Source: an uncultured Bacteroidales bacterium
GTDB taxonomy: Bacteria; Bacteroidota; Bacteroidia; Bacteroidales; ML635J-15
DNA length: 64,000 nucleotides
Assembly (NCBI GenBank): GCA_937899245.1
Contig: CALDKB010000049.1
Coordinates: 1-64,000, forward strand
Direction: 5' to 3'
The notes under the pieces are model-generated. The model saw only the letters and a program-made list of their open reading frames with translations. It ran no database searches and was not told the origin of the DNA. The position numbers and the translations under genes are program-made. Positions 15,193 through 25,234 of this stretch are shown here, in pieces. The first letter of the stretch is position 1. The number at the start of each line of letters is the position of its first letter.

Positions 15193-17889
15193 TTATTTTT
15201 TAGCTTTAAAGACTCTGCAAATTTCTCCAATCCATATTACTATAGATGTGGCACCAAAGATAATCAGCCAGTCGATAATGCGAAGGTGGCAAACGCTGAA
15301 CATCTGTCCGCCAACTTCAACGATAATAATTTGACCGAAGAAAATTACTATGGCGATTATCAGGAACCATTTGCTATCGGTAATCTTGTGGAATGCCGAT
15401 TTGCTTGTCATGAATGCCTTTGCGTTGAACATGTTCCAGAACTGAAGCATTACGAAAATTGTAAAGAACAAGCTTAGTTCGTAAGGTGTCAATTCGGCAA
15501 AGATTCCAGTGAGTGTAATGTTTGTAAGCGATTCGACATTAGAATGCTGGAAGAACAAGAGAAGTCCAAGCAGAATGGCGAAAAACAAACCTCCAATTCC
15601 AAAAATGTTAATAGCCATTTCCTTGTTTATTATGGAGTCTGTAGTCTTGCGGGGCTTTTCTTTCATAACCGATCTAGAAGGAGGAAGCGAAGCCAATGCG
15701 AGGGCTGCAAAAGTATCCATAATAAGGTTAACCCAAAGCATCTGTGTGACTGTGAGCGGAGATTCTGTTCCAAGGAAAGCGCCGACAAGCACAATAAGAC
15801 ATGCAGCAACGTTGATTGTCATCTGGAACATAATGAAGCGCTGAATGTTCTTGTATAGCGAGCGACCCCACATTACAGCATTTGCGATAGTACTGAATGA
15901 ATTGTCGAGGATTGTCATGTCGCTGGCTTCCTTGGCAACCGCAGTTCCGTCGCCCATTGACAATCCGACATCGGCAGCGTTTAGGGCCGGTGCGTCGTTG
16001 GTGCCGTCGCCTGTTACTGCAACAACCATGTTGAGCTCCTTGAGTGCCTTTACGACTCTTTCCTTGTCGTTCGGGCGTGCTCTGGAGATAATCTTTACAT
16101 CGGCGATAACAGACTTTAGCTGTTCGTCGGTCATTTCGGCAATGTCCTGACCAATGAGAATATTTGCGTCTGTATCGGTTGCTGTCCACAGTCCAAGTTG
16201 TCGGCCTATTTCCTTCGCTGTGCCCGGAGCGTCGCCTGTAACTATCTTGACGGCGATTCCTGCATTCAGACATTCTCTGATTGCATCTGGAACATCCGGG
16301 CGGATAGGGTCGGAAATAGCAACAATACCAATCATCTGCAGGTTGTTGATGCAAAGACGACCGTCGTCAAAAACTTGCTGTCCGTCTGCAGTTCTCAGGT
16401 AGGCGAATCCAAGTGTGCGCATCGCCTTGCTCTGGTATTCGGCAAGTTTGGCGTTGTATCTTTCCGTATCGGTTTCATTAAGCGACGAAAACGACATTAG
16501 AATGTCGGGAGCTCCAACAACGTAAAGTATATTCTCGTTGAATACATTTGACTTTACGATTGTGGCCATGTATTTGTTCTTGGTCGTAAATGGTATTCTG
16601 TCTACTATTGATGTGTTTTCGCGTATTGTCTGGTAGTTGATTCCCGATTTGTTGAGCCAAAGCAAAACAGCACCTTCTGTAGGGCTACCAATGGCCTTTG
16701 CCTTTTCTGGATTTGAAAGGTCAAGGTTGGCGCTGGTGTCCATGGCAACGCATTCTGCGATAAGTTTTGATATCTGATCGTCACCGAGTTTCTGGTCTGC
16801 AAGGTTGTCGAAATATGTGTCGTAAATCTGCATTTGGTTCTGGGTCAGAGTTCCTGTCTTGTCGGTGCATATTACCGATGTGGCGCCCATGGTCTCGCAT
16901 GAGTGCATGGTACGTGGAAGGGTGTTCTGCTTCATGAGTCGCTTCATGCTGAAAGCAAGACTAAGGGTTACGCTCATAGGCAGACCTTCAGGAACTGCGA
17001 CTACGATGAGCGTTACGGCAATCATTATTGTGTCGAGCAGGAATTTAACGAATCCGATGATTCCTTCGGAATTGGAGAAGTCGGCTTCGCCACGGTAGAA
17101 AAATACTGCCAGACGTCCAAGAATGATAAGACCTGCGATAATGTAGCTTGCCTTTGTAATTACACCGCCAAGCCAGTCGAGTTTTTTGCTGAGTGGAGTG
17201 GGGTCTCCTTCTTCAACCTGAGCTGCCTTGAATACTTTGCCGCATTCGGTACTGTCGCCAACACGAATAACTTTTGCCGTGCAGTAGCCTTCAATTATTG
17301 TTGTTCCTTTGAGAATATGGTTTGAAGGGTAGGTCGCATCCTTGTCGAAGCGTTCTACTTCGGTTGTCTTGTTGCATTGTGGTTCGCCCGTAAGCGACGA
17401 TTCGTTCATGACGAGGTTGAATGATTCGAGCAGTTCACAGTCGGCAGGAACTTCTTCGCCAATGTCGAGAAGAACAATGTCGTCGACAACGATGTCCTTT
17501 CGCGGAACCTGGCATACATTATTGTTGCGGATGACTTTCTCCAATGTTTCGTCGTTAACTTCGTTAAGGCTCTGGAATGTCTTTTCGTTGCTTAATTCCA
17601 GGAAGAATCCCACCATCGTGGCAAGAAGTACGGCGATAAGAATTCCTGCTGGCTCGAAAAATACCGAAGCAGTTTCTGTTTCAACCCAACCGAACTGGTA
17701 GATGGCGATACCAACAGAAAGAACAAGTGCTACTAAAAGAATCTTGATTAGTGGATCTCCGAAACAACCGATGAATTTTTTCCAGAGTGATTCGCGTTTT
17801 GGAGGTGTCAGCGTATTGCTGCCATGTTTTGTTCTGCTTTCAATAACCTGATTATCAGTTAATCCAGTATAGTGTTGCGTCTGTGCCAT
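15193..17889 (-). CDS. P-type ATPase, calcium-translocating (P2 type)
   Basis: Membrane ATPase of 898 aa. It has the phosphorylation motif DKTGTLT, the actuator-domain TGE (SLTGEP), the hinge motif GDGTNDAPAL, and VPEGLP in the M4 helix, a pattern of Ca2+-transporting P2 ATPases. About ten membrane spans are expected: two pairs before the phosphorylation domain and six at the C-terminus. It probably exports Ca2+ from the cytoplasm; other divalent cations are possible. A -7 box lies on the minus strand at 17920-17927. The gene is intact and is followed by the capA-like gene. Confidence 0.92.
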   Translation of the reverse strand: MAQTQHYTGLTDNQVIESRTKHGSNTLTPPKRESLWKKFIGCFGDPLIKILLVALVLSVGIAIYQFGWVETETASVFFEPAGILIAVLLATMVGFFLELSNEKTFQSLNEVNDETLEKVIRNNNVCQVPRKDIVVDDIVLLDIGEEVPADCELLESFNLVMNESSLTGEPQCNKTTEVERFDKDATYPSNHILKGTTIIEGYCTAKVIRVGDSTECGKVFKAAQVEEGDPTPLSKKLDWLGGVITKASYIIAGLIILGRLAVFFYRGEADFSNSEGIIGFVKFLLDTIMIAVTLIVVAVPEGLPMSVTLSLAFSMKRLMKQNTLPRTMHSCETMGATSVICTDKTGTLTQNQMQIYDTYFDNLADQKLGDDQISKLIAECVAMDTSANLDLSNPEKAKAIGSPTEGAVLLWLNKSGINYQTIRENTSIVDRIPFTTKNKYMATIVKSNVFNENILYVVGAPDILMSFSSLNETDTERYNAKLAEYQSKAMRTLGFAYLRTADGQQVFDDGRLCINNLQMIGIVAISDPIRPDVPDAIRECLNAGIAVKIVTGDAPGTAKEIGRQLGLWTATDTDANILIGQDIAEMTDEQLKSVIADVKIISRARPNDKERVVKALKELNMVVAVTGDGTNDAPALNAADVGLSMGDGTAVAKEASDMTILDNSFSTIANAVMWGRSLYKNIQRFIMFQMTINVAACLIVLVGAFLGTESPLTVTQMLWVNLIMDTFAALALASLPPSRSVMKEKPRKTTDSIINKEMAINIFGIGGLFFAILLGLLLFFQHSNVESLTNITLTGIFAELTPYELSLFFTIFVMLQFWNMFNAKAFMTSKSAFHKITDSKWFLIIAIVIFFGQIIIVEVGGQMFSVCHLRIIDWLIIFGATSIVIWIGEICRVFKAKK

Positions 17890-17919
17890 TACCTTAATGT
17901 ATGAAATAAATTTAAGCTA

Positions 17920-17927
17920 CAAAGATA
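17920..17927 (-). promoter_or_regulatory. -7 box (TATCTTTG, minus strand)
   Basis: On the minus strand the sequence reads TATCTTTG, 30 nt upstream of the P-type ATPase start at 17889. Confidence 0.6.
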
Positions 17928-18042
17928 ATATAAAAGTAGTTCGGATAATAGATTTTTTATTACGCTAACATACGAAGCGGCTGACTTTTATTTTGTGATG
18001 CATAATGAGTGTAATAGATTGGTATTGAAGTGGTGGCAAAAC

Positions 18043-18070
18043 AAAAAGGGCAGAATTTTCTGCCCTTTTT
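18043..18070 (-). terminator. Intrinsic terminator after the esterase gene
   Basis: A perfect 12-bp stem (18043-18054 with 18059-18070) with an ATTT loop and T/A runs on both sides. It lies 20 nt beyond the esterase stop on the minus strand. Confidence 0.88.
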
Positions 18071-18089
18071 TGTATTTGATTTCTTGTTG

Positions 18090-19265
18090 TTATTTGCAGA
18101 TGCAAACCTTCTGCACCTTGTCTGAAATCCTGAAGAAATATATCCCTTCCGAAAGGTTTGTTGTGCTGACAGTATTGATGCCTGAGCTAATCGGTTGTCT
18201 TGCGATTTCGCGGCTCAGGTTGTCGTATATGATGAGTTCGCTGTCATTTGCAGATGAGATATTTATAATGTCTGTTGCAGGATTCGGGAAAATGTCAATA
18301 GCATCGCTGAAGTTTTCCTTGGAGCTTGTCGGAAGGTTTTCGTCTCCGATGAAGAATTTGTATATTTCGGTATTGTAGTCGATGTCGTTGTTAATATCGT
18401 CGTACCAAGTATGGTCGCCGCCATTTACCTTTATGAATGCGGTCTTTATGCCTGTTGAAATATTTTTATATGTGTATTGCTCGAACGTAAGTCCATCGTT
18501 CTTGGTGTCCTCGAAAATATGTATTTCCGGTTCGTTGCCGCATTGGTTGTATGTGCGCCATGATTCAACAGTAGCTTCTGCGCCTGTTCCTACGGATGCA
18601 CTTGAACCATAAATTGTAAAGTCGGCATTTTCGTATCCGATAGTTCCGTCGGCGGTGCCGTGTATGTGCATTGTGTTGACACTAGCCGTGGGTTCGAATG
18701 CTGTGAAATGACCTATTGTTCCGCTTACCGAAGCAATAGCTTTGATTCTGTCGCCATGCTTGATTGCCATTTTGTTAGTCATGAATCCGCCCATAGAGAA
18801 GCCGGCAAAGAAAATGCTGTCGGTATCGATGCTATTGTTGGCGGCAATGCTGTCGAGAAGTGCCATAAGGAATCCTTCGTCATCTATGTCGGCATTAAGT
18901 TCGATTGTTCCGAGCGAAAAGCCGTAAACGCTTATGTCTTCGGCACCAACTCCCGCAGCCCAGGCGTTGCCTAACGACATTGACTGGCCCAAAAGTGATA
19001 TGGATGCCGGTAATGCTTCGGGCGTAATGATAATCCAGTTCGGTGCGGTCGCTTCAAACTGCAATGCTGACGAAAAGTTGACGCAGTCGTCGCCAAGTCC
19101 ATGAAGGAAGACAACGACGGGCGTTGTGCCGTCGGACGACTGTGATGGAATGTATTCGGTGTATTTGCGCTCGTTACCATCGTATGTCATGGTTTTCTGT
19201 ACATGTTGCGCACTTGCCGTTAAGGCTAGTAATACGATTGCTGTAATTGTAAAAATTCTTTTCAT
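18090..19265 (-). CDS. Secreted esterase (PHB depolymerase-like) with T9SS sorting domain
   Basis: Alpha/beta-hydrolase of 391 aa. A signal peptide (KRIFTITAIVLLALTASA) is followed by a catalytic domain with HGLGDD (oxyanion region), the nucleophile elbow GFSMGG, an HGTADGT turn and a GGDHTW His motif. The architecture is that of LpqC/polyhydroxybutyrate depolymerase-like or feruloyl esterase-like enzymes. From about residue 313 it has a type A T9SS sorting domain beginning IFPNPATD, so it is probably secreted and surface-anchored or released. Substrate unknown. It lies 14 nt after the AddB-like gene on the same strand. Confidence 0.85.
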   Translation of the reverse strand: MKRIFTITAIVLLALTASAQHVQKTMTYDGNERKYTEYIPSQSSDGTTPVVVFLHGLGDDCVNFSSALQFEATAPNWIIITPEALPASISLLGQSMSLGNAWAAGVGAEDISVYGFSLGTIELNADIDDEGFLMALLDSIAANNSIDTDSIFFAGFSMGGFMTNKMAIKHGDRIKAIASVSGTIGHFTAFEPTASVNTMHIHGTADGTIGYENADFTIYGSSASVGTGAEATVESWRTYNQCGNEPEIHIFEDTKNDGLTFEQYTYKNISTGIKTAFIKVNGGDHTWYDDINNDIDYNTEIYKFFIGDENLPTSSKENFSDAIDIFPNPATDIINISSANDSELIIYDNLSREIARQPISSGINTVSTTNLSEGIYFFRISDKVQKVCICK

Positions 19266-19279
19266 GTTATTCTCTGTTT

Positions 19280-22200
19280 TTATGATACTAGTTGTTTGTT
19301 ACATAATTTCTTGTACGGGCAATATTTGCAGTTGTCCTCGTTTGTCGTTTGTGTGAATTTTTTCTTGGTGTCAAGAAGCTCGCCAAGTATCAGCCTGAGG
19401 TTGTAGTTTACGTCATCGCGCAGGTTGATTTCTTTCCCTTGAATCAGGACTTTTGTGCCAGAATATGAGTCAATGCCGATTTTTTCCATTCGTCTGGGTT
19501 TACCATCTTTACCTATTCTGGGTATTAGGTGCTTCAGTTGGTAATCATTAGGGTTTGTAACGCTGATAATGCTCGGCTGTATTGTTTTGTCGGGATGTAA
19601 GACTGAGAATATTTCGGAGTATATAAGCACTTGGGCGGCTTCTTTGGAGTGAAAATCCGCCGTAGACCAGAATCTTTCGTCGTAGGTCTTCTTATCGTCG
19701 GTAATTGACGATGTCTTGTAGTCGATAACACGAATAACATCACCCTTTATGTCAACTCTGTCGAGGATACCTTTCAGGACAACGGTATTTTCACCAACTT
19801 TGTATTTTGTCTGGTAGTCGTCTTTTTTTTCTTCGCGATATTTTGTGTTTTCGAGGTCAAGAATCTTGAACGGAGCATATTTCTCGTCGTTGTCGATAAT
19901 GCGGTGAACGTATTTGCGTAGTGGGGCAATCATCACGTTTGACATTGCTTTTTTTAGCAGGTCATCATCGTTGTTGATCTTGAAGACTTTTTTTACGGCC
20001 ATAACGATTGCATTCTCAATGTTCGCCTTGATATCCTTGTAGTCGCTCTGTAGAATTTCTTTGCCGATGAAATTGCCGTAAAGGAAGTGGCAAGTTTCGT
20101 GCAGAAGGTTTCCGAAGTCGAGGGCTGAGGTATCGTCGCCGATGTTTTCCGGTTCCTTGAGTCCTTCAATGTAGTTGAAGTAGAATTTCATCGGACAGGT
20201 TATGTATGTGTTTATGAGGTTGGGGTAGGCGCCGTTGGTTTTGCCTTTCTTGTTGTTATCCTGGGTGCAACCCAGAAGTTTGTGTATCTTGTCAATATGT
20301 GCTGATTTGTCGATTTCCATAGTCACAGGTTGTGCGGGATGGATTTCGTAGCTTTTGGACTTGTGGTAAACATTGCCGTTCTTGCCTTCGTACAAGCCGA
20401 GTTCGTATTCAATCTGGGTTATGAATCTTGACTTTTCGGCGTGCGAAACCTTACCTTCGGTGTGGTAAATCATCTTTATAGTCTTGCTACGCTGCAGAAG
20501 GCGGTAAAAGTAGTAGGCGAAAATGCTGTCCTGAAATTCTATTGAAGGCATTTTGAAAGCTTTACGCAGTTTGTATGGTATAAGACTTTCGCGGGTGCTA
20601 GCTTTCGGAAATGTGTCTTCGTTAAGCGACAGCATTATTATGTTGTCGAAATCGAGGCTTCGGGTTTCCATGAAGCCGAGAATTTGCATTTTGTTTTCCG
20701 ATTTGCCTTCAAAAGGTATGTTGCATTGCTTTATAATGCTTTGCATCAGCTTGTAGTACATCTTGTCCTTGTCGAACGAAATCTCCCCGAGTGCATTCGA
20801 GAACGACGTGAACAATGTGATAATCTTGTGCATGAAGTCAGATTCTGTCTTGTATGTTTCGCCGTTAATAATCTGTTCTGAAACAAATCTGCATGTGCTG
20901 ATAACATATTCTGGGAATGATTTGTTCATGAGCTCCGTGTCGAATACGTATTCGAAAAGACTGCCCTTGTTGATGTGTTGCCTGAAAGAGTCGATGCTTA
21001 TGAACTCTATTTTGCTTTCGTTCAAAATGTTGGAAATGCATTTGATGTCGTTCTTCAGTCCGTGTGCCATGTGCGAAAAGCTGTGCTGTATGACGGCGTT
21101 GATGTCTTTCCTTTGCAGGTAAACTATCGATTTGGTTTTGTTTTCCGACCTGTGCATTGCCAGTTTCATGATTATCTGGACAAAATTAGCGGAAGCTGTG
21201 AAACTTAGTGGATAGCCCATTGTTATGTTGTAACCTGATTCGGGCATAATCTCTTTTTCGGCGTTTATTTCTTTGTCCGAAGGCAGGGAATATATAAGTG
21301 GTATCAGTAGCTTCTCGTCGCCTAGAACAATGGCGGTGTTTCCGTCGATCTTGTCGAACTTTTTCATCAGTTCGGGCACTATCTTCACTTGCGAAATAGG
21401 AGTTGGCACTTCTATAATCTCCACTTCTTTGTTTTTGGCAATGTCCTTGATGCTGTCGCAAAGTTCAAAGTCGCTTGGAAGCGGAAATTCCTTGATGTTG
21501 TTGCGAAGGAACAGTCCGGCTTCCTGGTTGGAATCGTTGATGTAATATTTGTCGGCATCCCAAAAGAACAAGCATTTGCCGTTGTTCATGTTGCTGATGT
21601 TGCGAAGATGCCTGAAAAGCGATTTTTCGCATTCGTTCAGTGCGCTGAATCCGACAAATATGTAGTTGCTGGCTTCGAATCGTGTGCTTTCCATCCTGTT
21701 TTCGACGAAATCACGATACATAAGTCCCTGATATCCGATTTGCTTTTCGTGTAGCTGCTGCTTGAACCTGTCGTAGATGTCGGGCATTGCTTCCCATAGC
21801 ATCAAGGTCTTGATCTTTTCGTTTACGAGCGATTCGGCGGAGACGTTCTTCCAGAAAATCTGCAGTGTGTCGATAAGTTCCTTTTCGTAGCTTGCAAATT
21901 CAACGTCTATTTCCTTTTCTTCTGCTATGTTCCTGAAAAGCTTGTGAGGATCGACAAGATACTTGTCGATTTCATCGAAATCGCTTAGCATGGTTTCGCC
22001 GAAGTTGTAGAAGTCGTCGAAATTTGTATTGTCGTTAAGATCATCTTTGCAGAAAACGGTTTTGTAAGCGAGGTAAAGCTCGTAAACAAGTATTACGTTT
22101 TCGGCAATGCAAACCGTCGAACCTTTCGAAAAGATGCTTGAAATAGGAGTAATCTTAGGCGCCCAGCTGATTTTTTCTGCATGTTTGCACAGCGATGACA

Positions 22201-22306
22201 ATATTGCGGTGCCGGTACGCTTGTTCGGCACGATTATTTCAATGTCCTCGAGGCGGACAAAAGTCTTGTTTATGTATTCGGTGACGTTGTCGATGAAACT
22301 TTTCAT
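19280..22306 (-). CDS. AddB-like PD-(D/E)xK nuclease with Fe-S cluster
   Basis: Predicted recombinational-repair nuclease of about 1008 aa. The N-terminal two thirds resemble a degenerate UvrD-type helicase (VPNKRTG replaces a normal Walker A). The C-terminal nuclease has LKGILDRVD and VIDYKTS, the D and DxK pair of the RecB family. A Cys in CPMKFYF and the terminal group CKYCPYKKLC fit the four-cysteine iron-sulfur staple of AddB. The ATG at 22306 overlaps the aroC stop by four bases. A longer TTG start inside aroC is possible but less likely. The AddA partner is not in the window. Confidence 0.82.
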   Translation of the reverse strand: MKSFIDNVTEYINKTFVRLEDIEIIVPNKRTGTAILSSLCKHAEKISWAPKITPISSIFSKGSTVCIAENVILVYELYLAYKTVFCKDDLNDNTNFDDFYNFGETMLSDFDEIDKYLVDPHKLFRNIAEEKEIDVEFASYEKELIDTLQIFWKNVSAESLVNEKIKTLMLWEAMPDIYDRFKQQLHEKQIGYQGLMYRDFVENRMESTRFEASNYIFVGFSALNECEKSLFRHLRNISNMNNGKCLFFWDADKYYINDSNQEAGLFLRNNIKEFPLPSDFELCDSIKDIAKNKEVEIIEVPTPISQVKIVPELMKKFDKIDGNTAIVLGDEKLLIPLIYSLPSDKEINAEKEIMPESGYNITMGYPLSFTASANFVQIIMKLAMHRSENKTKSIVYLQRKDINAVIQHSFSHMAHGLKNDIKCISNILNESKIEFISIDSFRQHINKGSLFEYVFDTELMNKSFPEYVISTCRFVSEQIINGETYKTESDFMHKIITLFTSFSNALGEISFDKDKMYYKLMQSIIKQCNIPFEGKSENKMQILGFMETRSLDFDNIIMLSLNEDTFPKASTRESLIPYKLRKAFKMPSIEFQDSIFAYYFYRLLQRSKTIKMIYHTEGKVSHAEKSRFITQIEYELGLYEGKNGNVYHKSKSYEIHPAQPVTMEIDKSAHIDKIHKLLGCTQDNNKKGKTNGAYPNLINTYITCPMKFYFNYIEGLKEPENIGDDTSALDFGNLLHETCHFLYGNFIGKEILQSDYKDIKANIENAIVMAVKKVFKINNDDDLLKKAMSNVMIAPLRKYVHRIIDNDEKYAPFKILDLENTKYREEKKDDYQTKYKVGENTVVLKGILDRVDIKGDVIRVIDYKTSSITDDKKTYDERFWSTADFHSKEAAQVLIYSEIFSVLHPDKTIQPSIISVTNPNDYQLKHLIPRIGKDGKPRRMEKIGIDSYSGTKVLIQGKEINLRDDVNYNLRLILGELLDTKKKFTQTTNEDNCKYCPYKKLCNKQLVS

Positions 22307-23268
22307 AAATTTTGTGATTTGGAAATCATAATCATGTCGGCTAGTACTATTGCCGTCATGGCCTCTATTACAACCGGCGTGCGAAGTGCGAAGCAAGTGT
22401 CGTGGCGACCTTCGATATTAAGTTCCTGCATTTGCATCGTGTTGAAGTTGAATGTGTCCTGAGGCTTTGCGATGCTTGGTGTAGGGTGGAAATATGTGCT
22501 GAAGAATATTTCGTTTCCGTTTGAAATGCCTCCGTTTATACCGCCGCAATTGTTGGTTGCCGTGTGTCCGTCAGGAGCGACAATGCAGTCGTTGTATTCG
22601 GAACCAAGCATTTTAGCCGAAGCGATTCCGTTGCCGAATTCGATTGCTTTTACTCCTGGAATTGAGAAAATTGCCATTGAGATCATTGATTCCAGTCCGC
22701 CGAAAAATGGCTCGCCGATACCTGCCTGCAAGTTGTTAATTCTGCATTCAACAACACCACCGGCAGAGTCCTTGTTTGCAATGGCTCTCTCAATATTTTC
22801 GAGACCTTCGGGTTTGAACTGTGCGGAAATGTTAATGCCGTTGATGATTTTCTTGGCGATGCATCCTGCAGCCACCAGTGGCAGAGTCATGCGTCCCGAA
22901 AACTGTCCGCCACCCAAAGGGTTGTTGTAGCCGTTGTATTTCCTATATGCTGTGAAATCGGCATGTCCTGGACGGAAATGTCCGTCGAAATTATAGTCGT
23001 TGTTGCAAATATTCTCGTTCTTGAACCTTATTGCAATTGGAGTTCCCGTCGTATGTCCGCGGTATATGCCACTTGCTATTTCCGGAATGTCTTTTTCCGT
23101 GCGTGGGCTTGTGCCGTAGCTTCCTGTCCTGCGTCGTTCAATATCAGTTGTAAAGTTTTCTGCCGATAGCGGGATTCCTGCCGGACAACCGTCTACAACA
23201 ATGCCTATTTCGCTACCGTGAGATTCACCGTATAGTGTGATTTTGAATAGATTGCCAAAGGTATTCAT
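22303..23268 (-). CDS. aroC: Chorismate synthase
   Basis: Catalyses the last shikimate step, EPSP to chorismate, with reduced FMN. The N-terminal TFGNLFKITLYGESHG, the RRRTGSYGTSPRTEKD segment, FRPGHAD and GGGQFSGRMT are diagnostic. At 321 aa it is shorter than the usual ~350-360, mainly at the C-terminus, with key motifs kept. A minus-strand -7 box at 23289-23296 lies just upstream. The stop overlaps the start of the AddB-like gene (ATGA). Confidence 0.95.
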   Translation of the reverse strand: MNTFGNLFKITLYGESHGSEIGIVVDGCPAGIPLSAENFTTDIERRRTGSYGTSPRTEKDIPEIASGIYRGHTTGTPIAIRFKNENICNNDYNFDGHFRPGHADFTAYRKYNGYNNPLGGGQFSGRMTLPLVAAGCIAKKIINGINISAQFKPEGLENIERAIANKDSAGGVVECRINNLQAGIGEPFFGGLESMISMAIFSIPGVKAIEFGNGIASAKMLGSEYNDCIVAPDGHTATNNCGGINGGISNGNEIFFSTYFHPTPSIAKPQDTFNFNTMQMQELNIEGRHDTCFALRTPVVIEAMTAIVLADMIMISKSQNL

Positions 23269-23288
23269 GCATGTTTTTTTTATGTCAA

Positions 23289-23296
23289 CAAAGTTA
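23289..23296 (-). promoter_or_regulatory. -7 box (TAACTTTG, minus strand) for aroC
   Basis: TAACTTTG on the minus strand, 20 nt upstream of the aroC ATG. Confidence 0.6.
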
Positions 23297-23361
23297 AATA
23301 AGTTTTGCCCATATTATAAGATTTTAAACTATTTTTTTTGATGGAATGAAGATTATTTTTT

Positions 23362-23369
23362 TACTTTTG
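23362..23369 (+). promoter_or_regulatory. -7 box (TACTTTTG) for sppA
   Basis: TACTTTTG lies 27 nt upstream of the ATG at 23397. It excludes the longer ORF start at 23346, which would be upstream of the promoter. Confidence 0.65.
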
Positions 23370-23396
23370 TGTAATCTTTTAAATATAAATATAGTT

Positions 23397-25184
23397 ATGA
23401 ATAAATTTTGGAAAGTAGTTTTGGCTGTGATAGTTGGCGTAATAATCGTTAATATCATAAACGGCCTGTTGTTTTTCTTGTGTATGACAGGATTGTCGTC
23501 ATTTTCCACACCGGAAACCGAGGTGAAGGATAATTCGGTGTTGAAAATTACACTAAACCTTGATATGCCTGACAAGGTTACTAACGACATGAATTTTGAC
23601 TTTATGTCGATGACAACGACCAAGTCGGTTGGTCTTAACGATGCCTTGAAATCAATCGAAAAGGCAAAGAATGACGATAGAATAAAAGGTATTTATCTGG
23701 ACATGAACAGTGTTGCAATAAATTTTGCTACGGCAGAAGAACTTCGCAACAAACTTATCGAGTTCAAGGAAAGCGGCAAGTTCATAATAAGCTATTCGAC
23801 GGCATATTCGCAGATTGGCTATTATATTGCATCTGTTGCCGATGAAATATATATGAATCCACAAGGTGGAATGTCGTGGCAAGGTATGTGCTCGCAGATA
23901 ATGTTCTACAAGAATGTGCTTGAAAAGCTTGGCGTTGAAATGCAAGTTTTCCGTCACGGACAGTTCAAGTCGGCCGTAGAGCCTTATATCTGCGACAAGA
24001 TGAGTCCGGCAAACCGCAAGCAGTATAGTGTCCTGCTCAATTCTATGTGGGGCAACATCTGCAATGGCATTTCCGAACAGCGTGGCATTTCTGTTGAAAA
24101 TCTTAATAAATATGCCGATAGCTTAGCTATCCGTAAGGCACAGGATGCAGTAGACCTCAAGTTTGTCGATGGTCTAAGGTATTACGACGAAGTTCTGGAA
24201 GAACTGAAAACTAAATCTGGTTTCAGGGGCGAGAAGGATGACGACATGTTCATCGGTCTGGCAAAGTATGTTGATGCAAAGGCAAATGTTAAGAGCAATG
24301 AATCGAAAAATGAAATCGCAGTTCTTTTTGCCGAAGGCGAAATTGTTGACGGTAATGGCGGCAGAGGCCAGATGGGTGGTGACAAGATTGCCGAGGAACT
24401 TCGCAAGATCCGCGAGAACGATAACGTGAAAGCTCTTGTTTTGCGTGTTAATTCTCCCGGCGGCTCAGGACTTGCATCTGAAATAATGTGGCGTGAAATC
24501 CAGAAGGTTAAGGAAGCCGGAAAACCAGTTGTAGTGTCCATGGGTAATTATGCTGCTTCGGGCGGATATTATATTTCTTGTTCTGCCGACCACATTTTCG
24601 CTCAGCCGACAACTTTGACTGGTTCTATTGGCGTTTTCGGAATGTTCCCATGTGTTCAGGGTCTTGTAACCGACAAGATTGGAATTACAGTCGACACAGT
24701 TAGCACAAATGCTTCTGCAGATTTCGGCTCTTTGCTTCGTCCGGTTAACGACATGGAATATGCTAATGTTCAGCAGTCGATAGAAGATTTTTATGATTTG
24801 TTCCTGACAAGAGTGTTTGCTGGTCGCCAGGGCAAGGGCGCCGAAGGTCATGTTTTGAGCGAAAAGGCATTGGTTGATTCTATTGGTCAGGGCCGTGTTT
24901 GGTCTGGCGCCGATGCAATTGCCATAGGTCTTGTCGACGAACTAGGTTCGCTTAACGATGCTGTAAAGAAAGCCGTTGAACTTGCTAATGTTTCCGACTA
25001 TAAGATAGAGGAATATCCTGCAAAGAAGGAGTGGTTCGAGCAGCTTTCGGAACAGTTTGACATTTCGACCCGAATTATGGAACGCGAACTTGGCGAAAAC
25101 TACCACTATTACCAGGAAATAAAGAGATTGCAGAATACAACAGGCATTCAGGCAAGAATGGAATACGATGCAATAATAAGATAA
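23397..25184 (+). CDS. sppA: Signal peptide peptidase SppA, 67 kDa type
   Basis: Membrane-anchored serine protease of 595 aa that degrades cleaved signal peptides. One N-terminal membrane segment (about residues 5-27) is followed by two tandem S49 domains. The catalytic Lys is K191 in GQFKSAVEPY and the Ser is S388 in AASGGYYIS, which matches the Lys/Ser dyad split across the two halves of E. coli SppA. The start at 23397 is set by the promoter at 23362. A terminator follows at 25208. Confidence 0.93.
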   Translation: MNKFWKVVLAVIVGVIIVNIINGLLFFLCMTGLSSFSTPETEVKDNSVLKITLNLDMPDKVTNDMNFDFMSMTTTKSVGLNDALKSIEKAKNDDRIKGIYLDMNSVAINFATAEELRNKLIEFKESGKFIISYSTAYSQIGYYIASVADEIYMNPQGGMSWQGMCSQIMFYKNVLEKLGVEMQVFRHGQFKSAVEPYICDKMSPANRKQYSVLLNSMWGNICNGISEQRGISVENLNKYADSLAIRKAQDAVDLKFVDGLRYYDEVLEELKTKSGFRGEKDDDMFIGLAKYVDAKANVKSNESKNEIAVLFAEGEIVDGNGGRGQMGGDKIAEELRKIRENDNVKALVLRVNSPGGSGLASEIMWREIQKVKEAGKPVVVSMGNYAASGGYYISCSADHIFAQPTTLTGSIGVFGMFPCVQGLVTDKIGITVDTVSTNASADFGSLLRPVNDMEYANVQQSIEDFYDLFLTRVFAGRQGKGAEGHVLSEKALVDSIGQGRVWSGADAIAIGLVDELGSLNDAVKKAVELANVSDYKIEEYPAKKEWFEQLSEQFDISTRIMERELGENYHYYQEIKRLQNTTGIQARMEYDAIIR

Positions 25185-25207
25185 TTGCCTAGTGGCAAGG
25201 AAAATGA

Positions 25208-25234
25208 CGGCTGCCGAAAGGTGGCCGTTTTTTT
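25208..25234 (+). terminator. Intrinsic terminator after sppA
   Basis: An 8-bp stem with two G-U pairs (CGGCTGCC/GGTGGCCG), a GAAA tetraloop and T7. Confidence 0.8.

Noticed and set aside
15728..16354. 208-codon open frame inside the P-type ATPase gene
   Set aside because: Same strand, other frame, Arg/Ser/Cys-rich product typical of a frame shadow.
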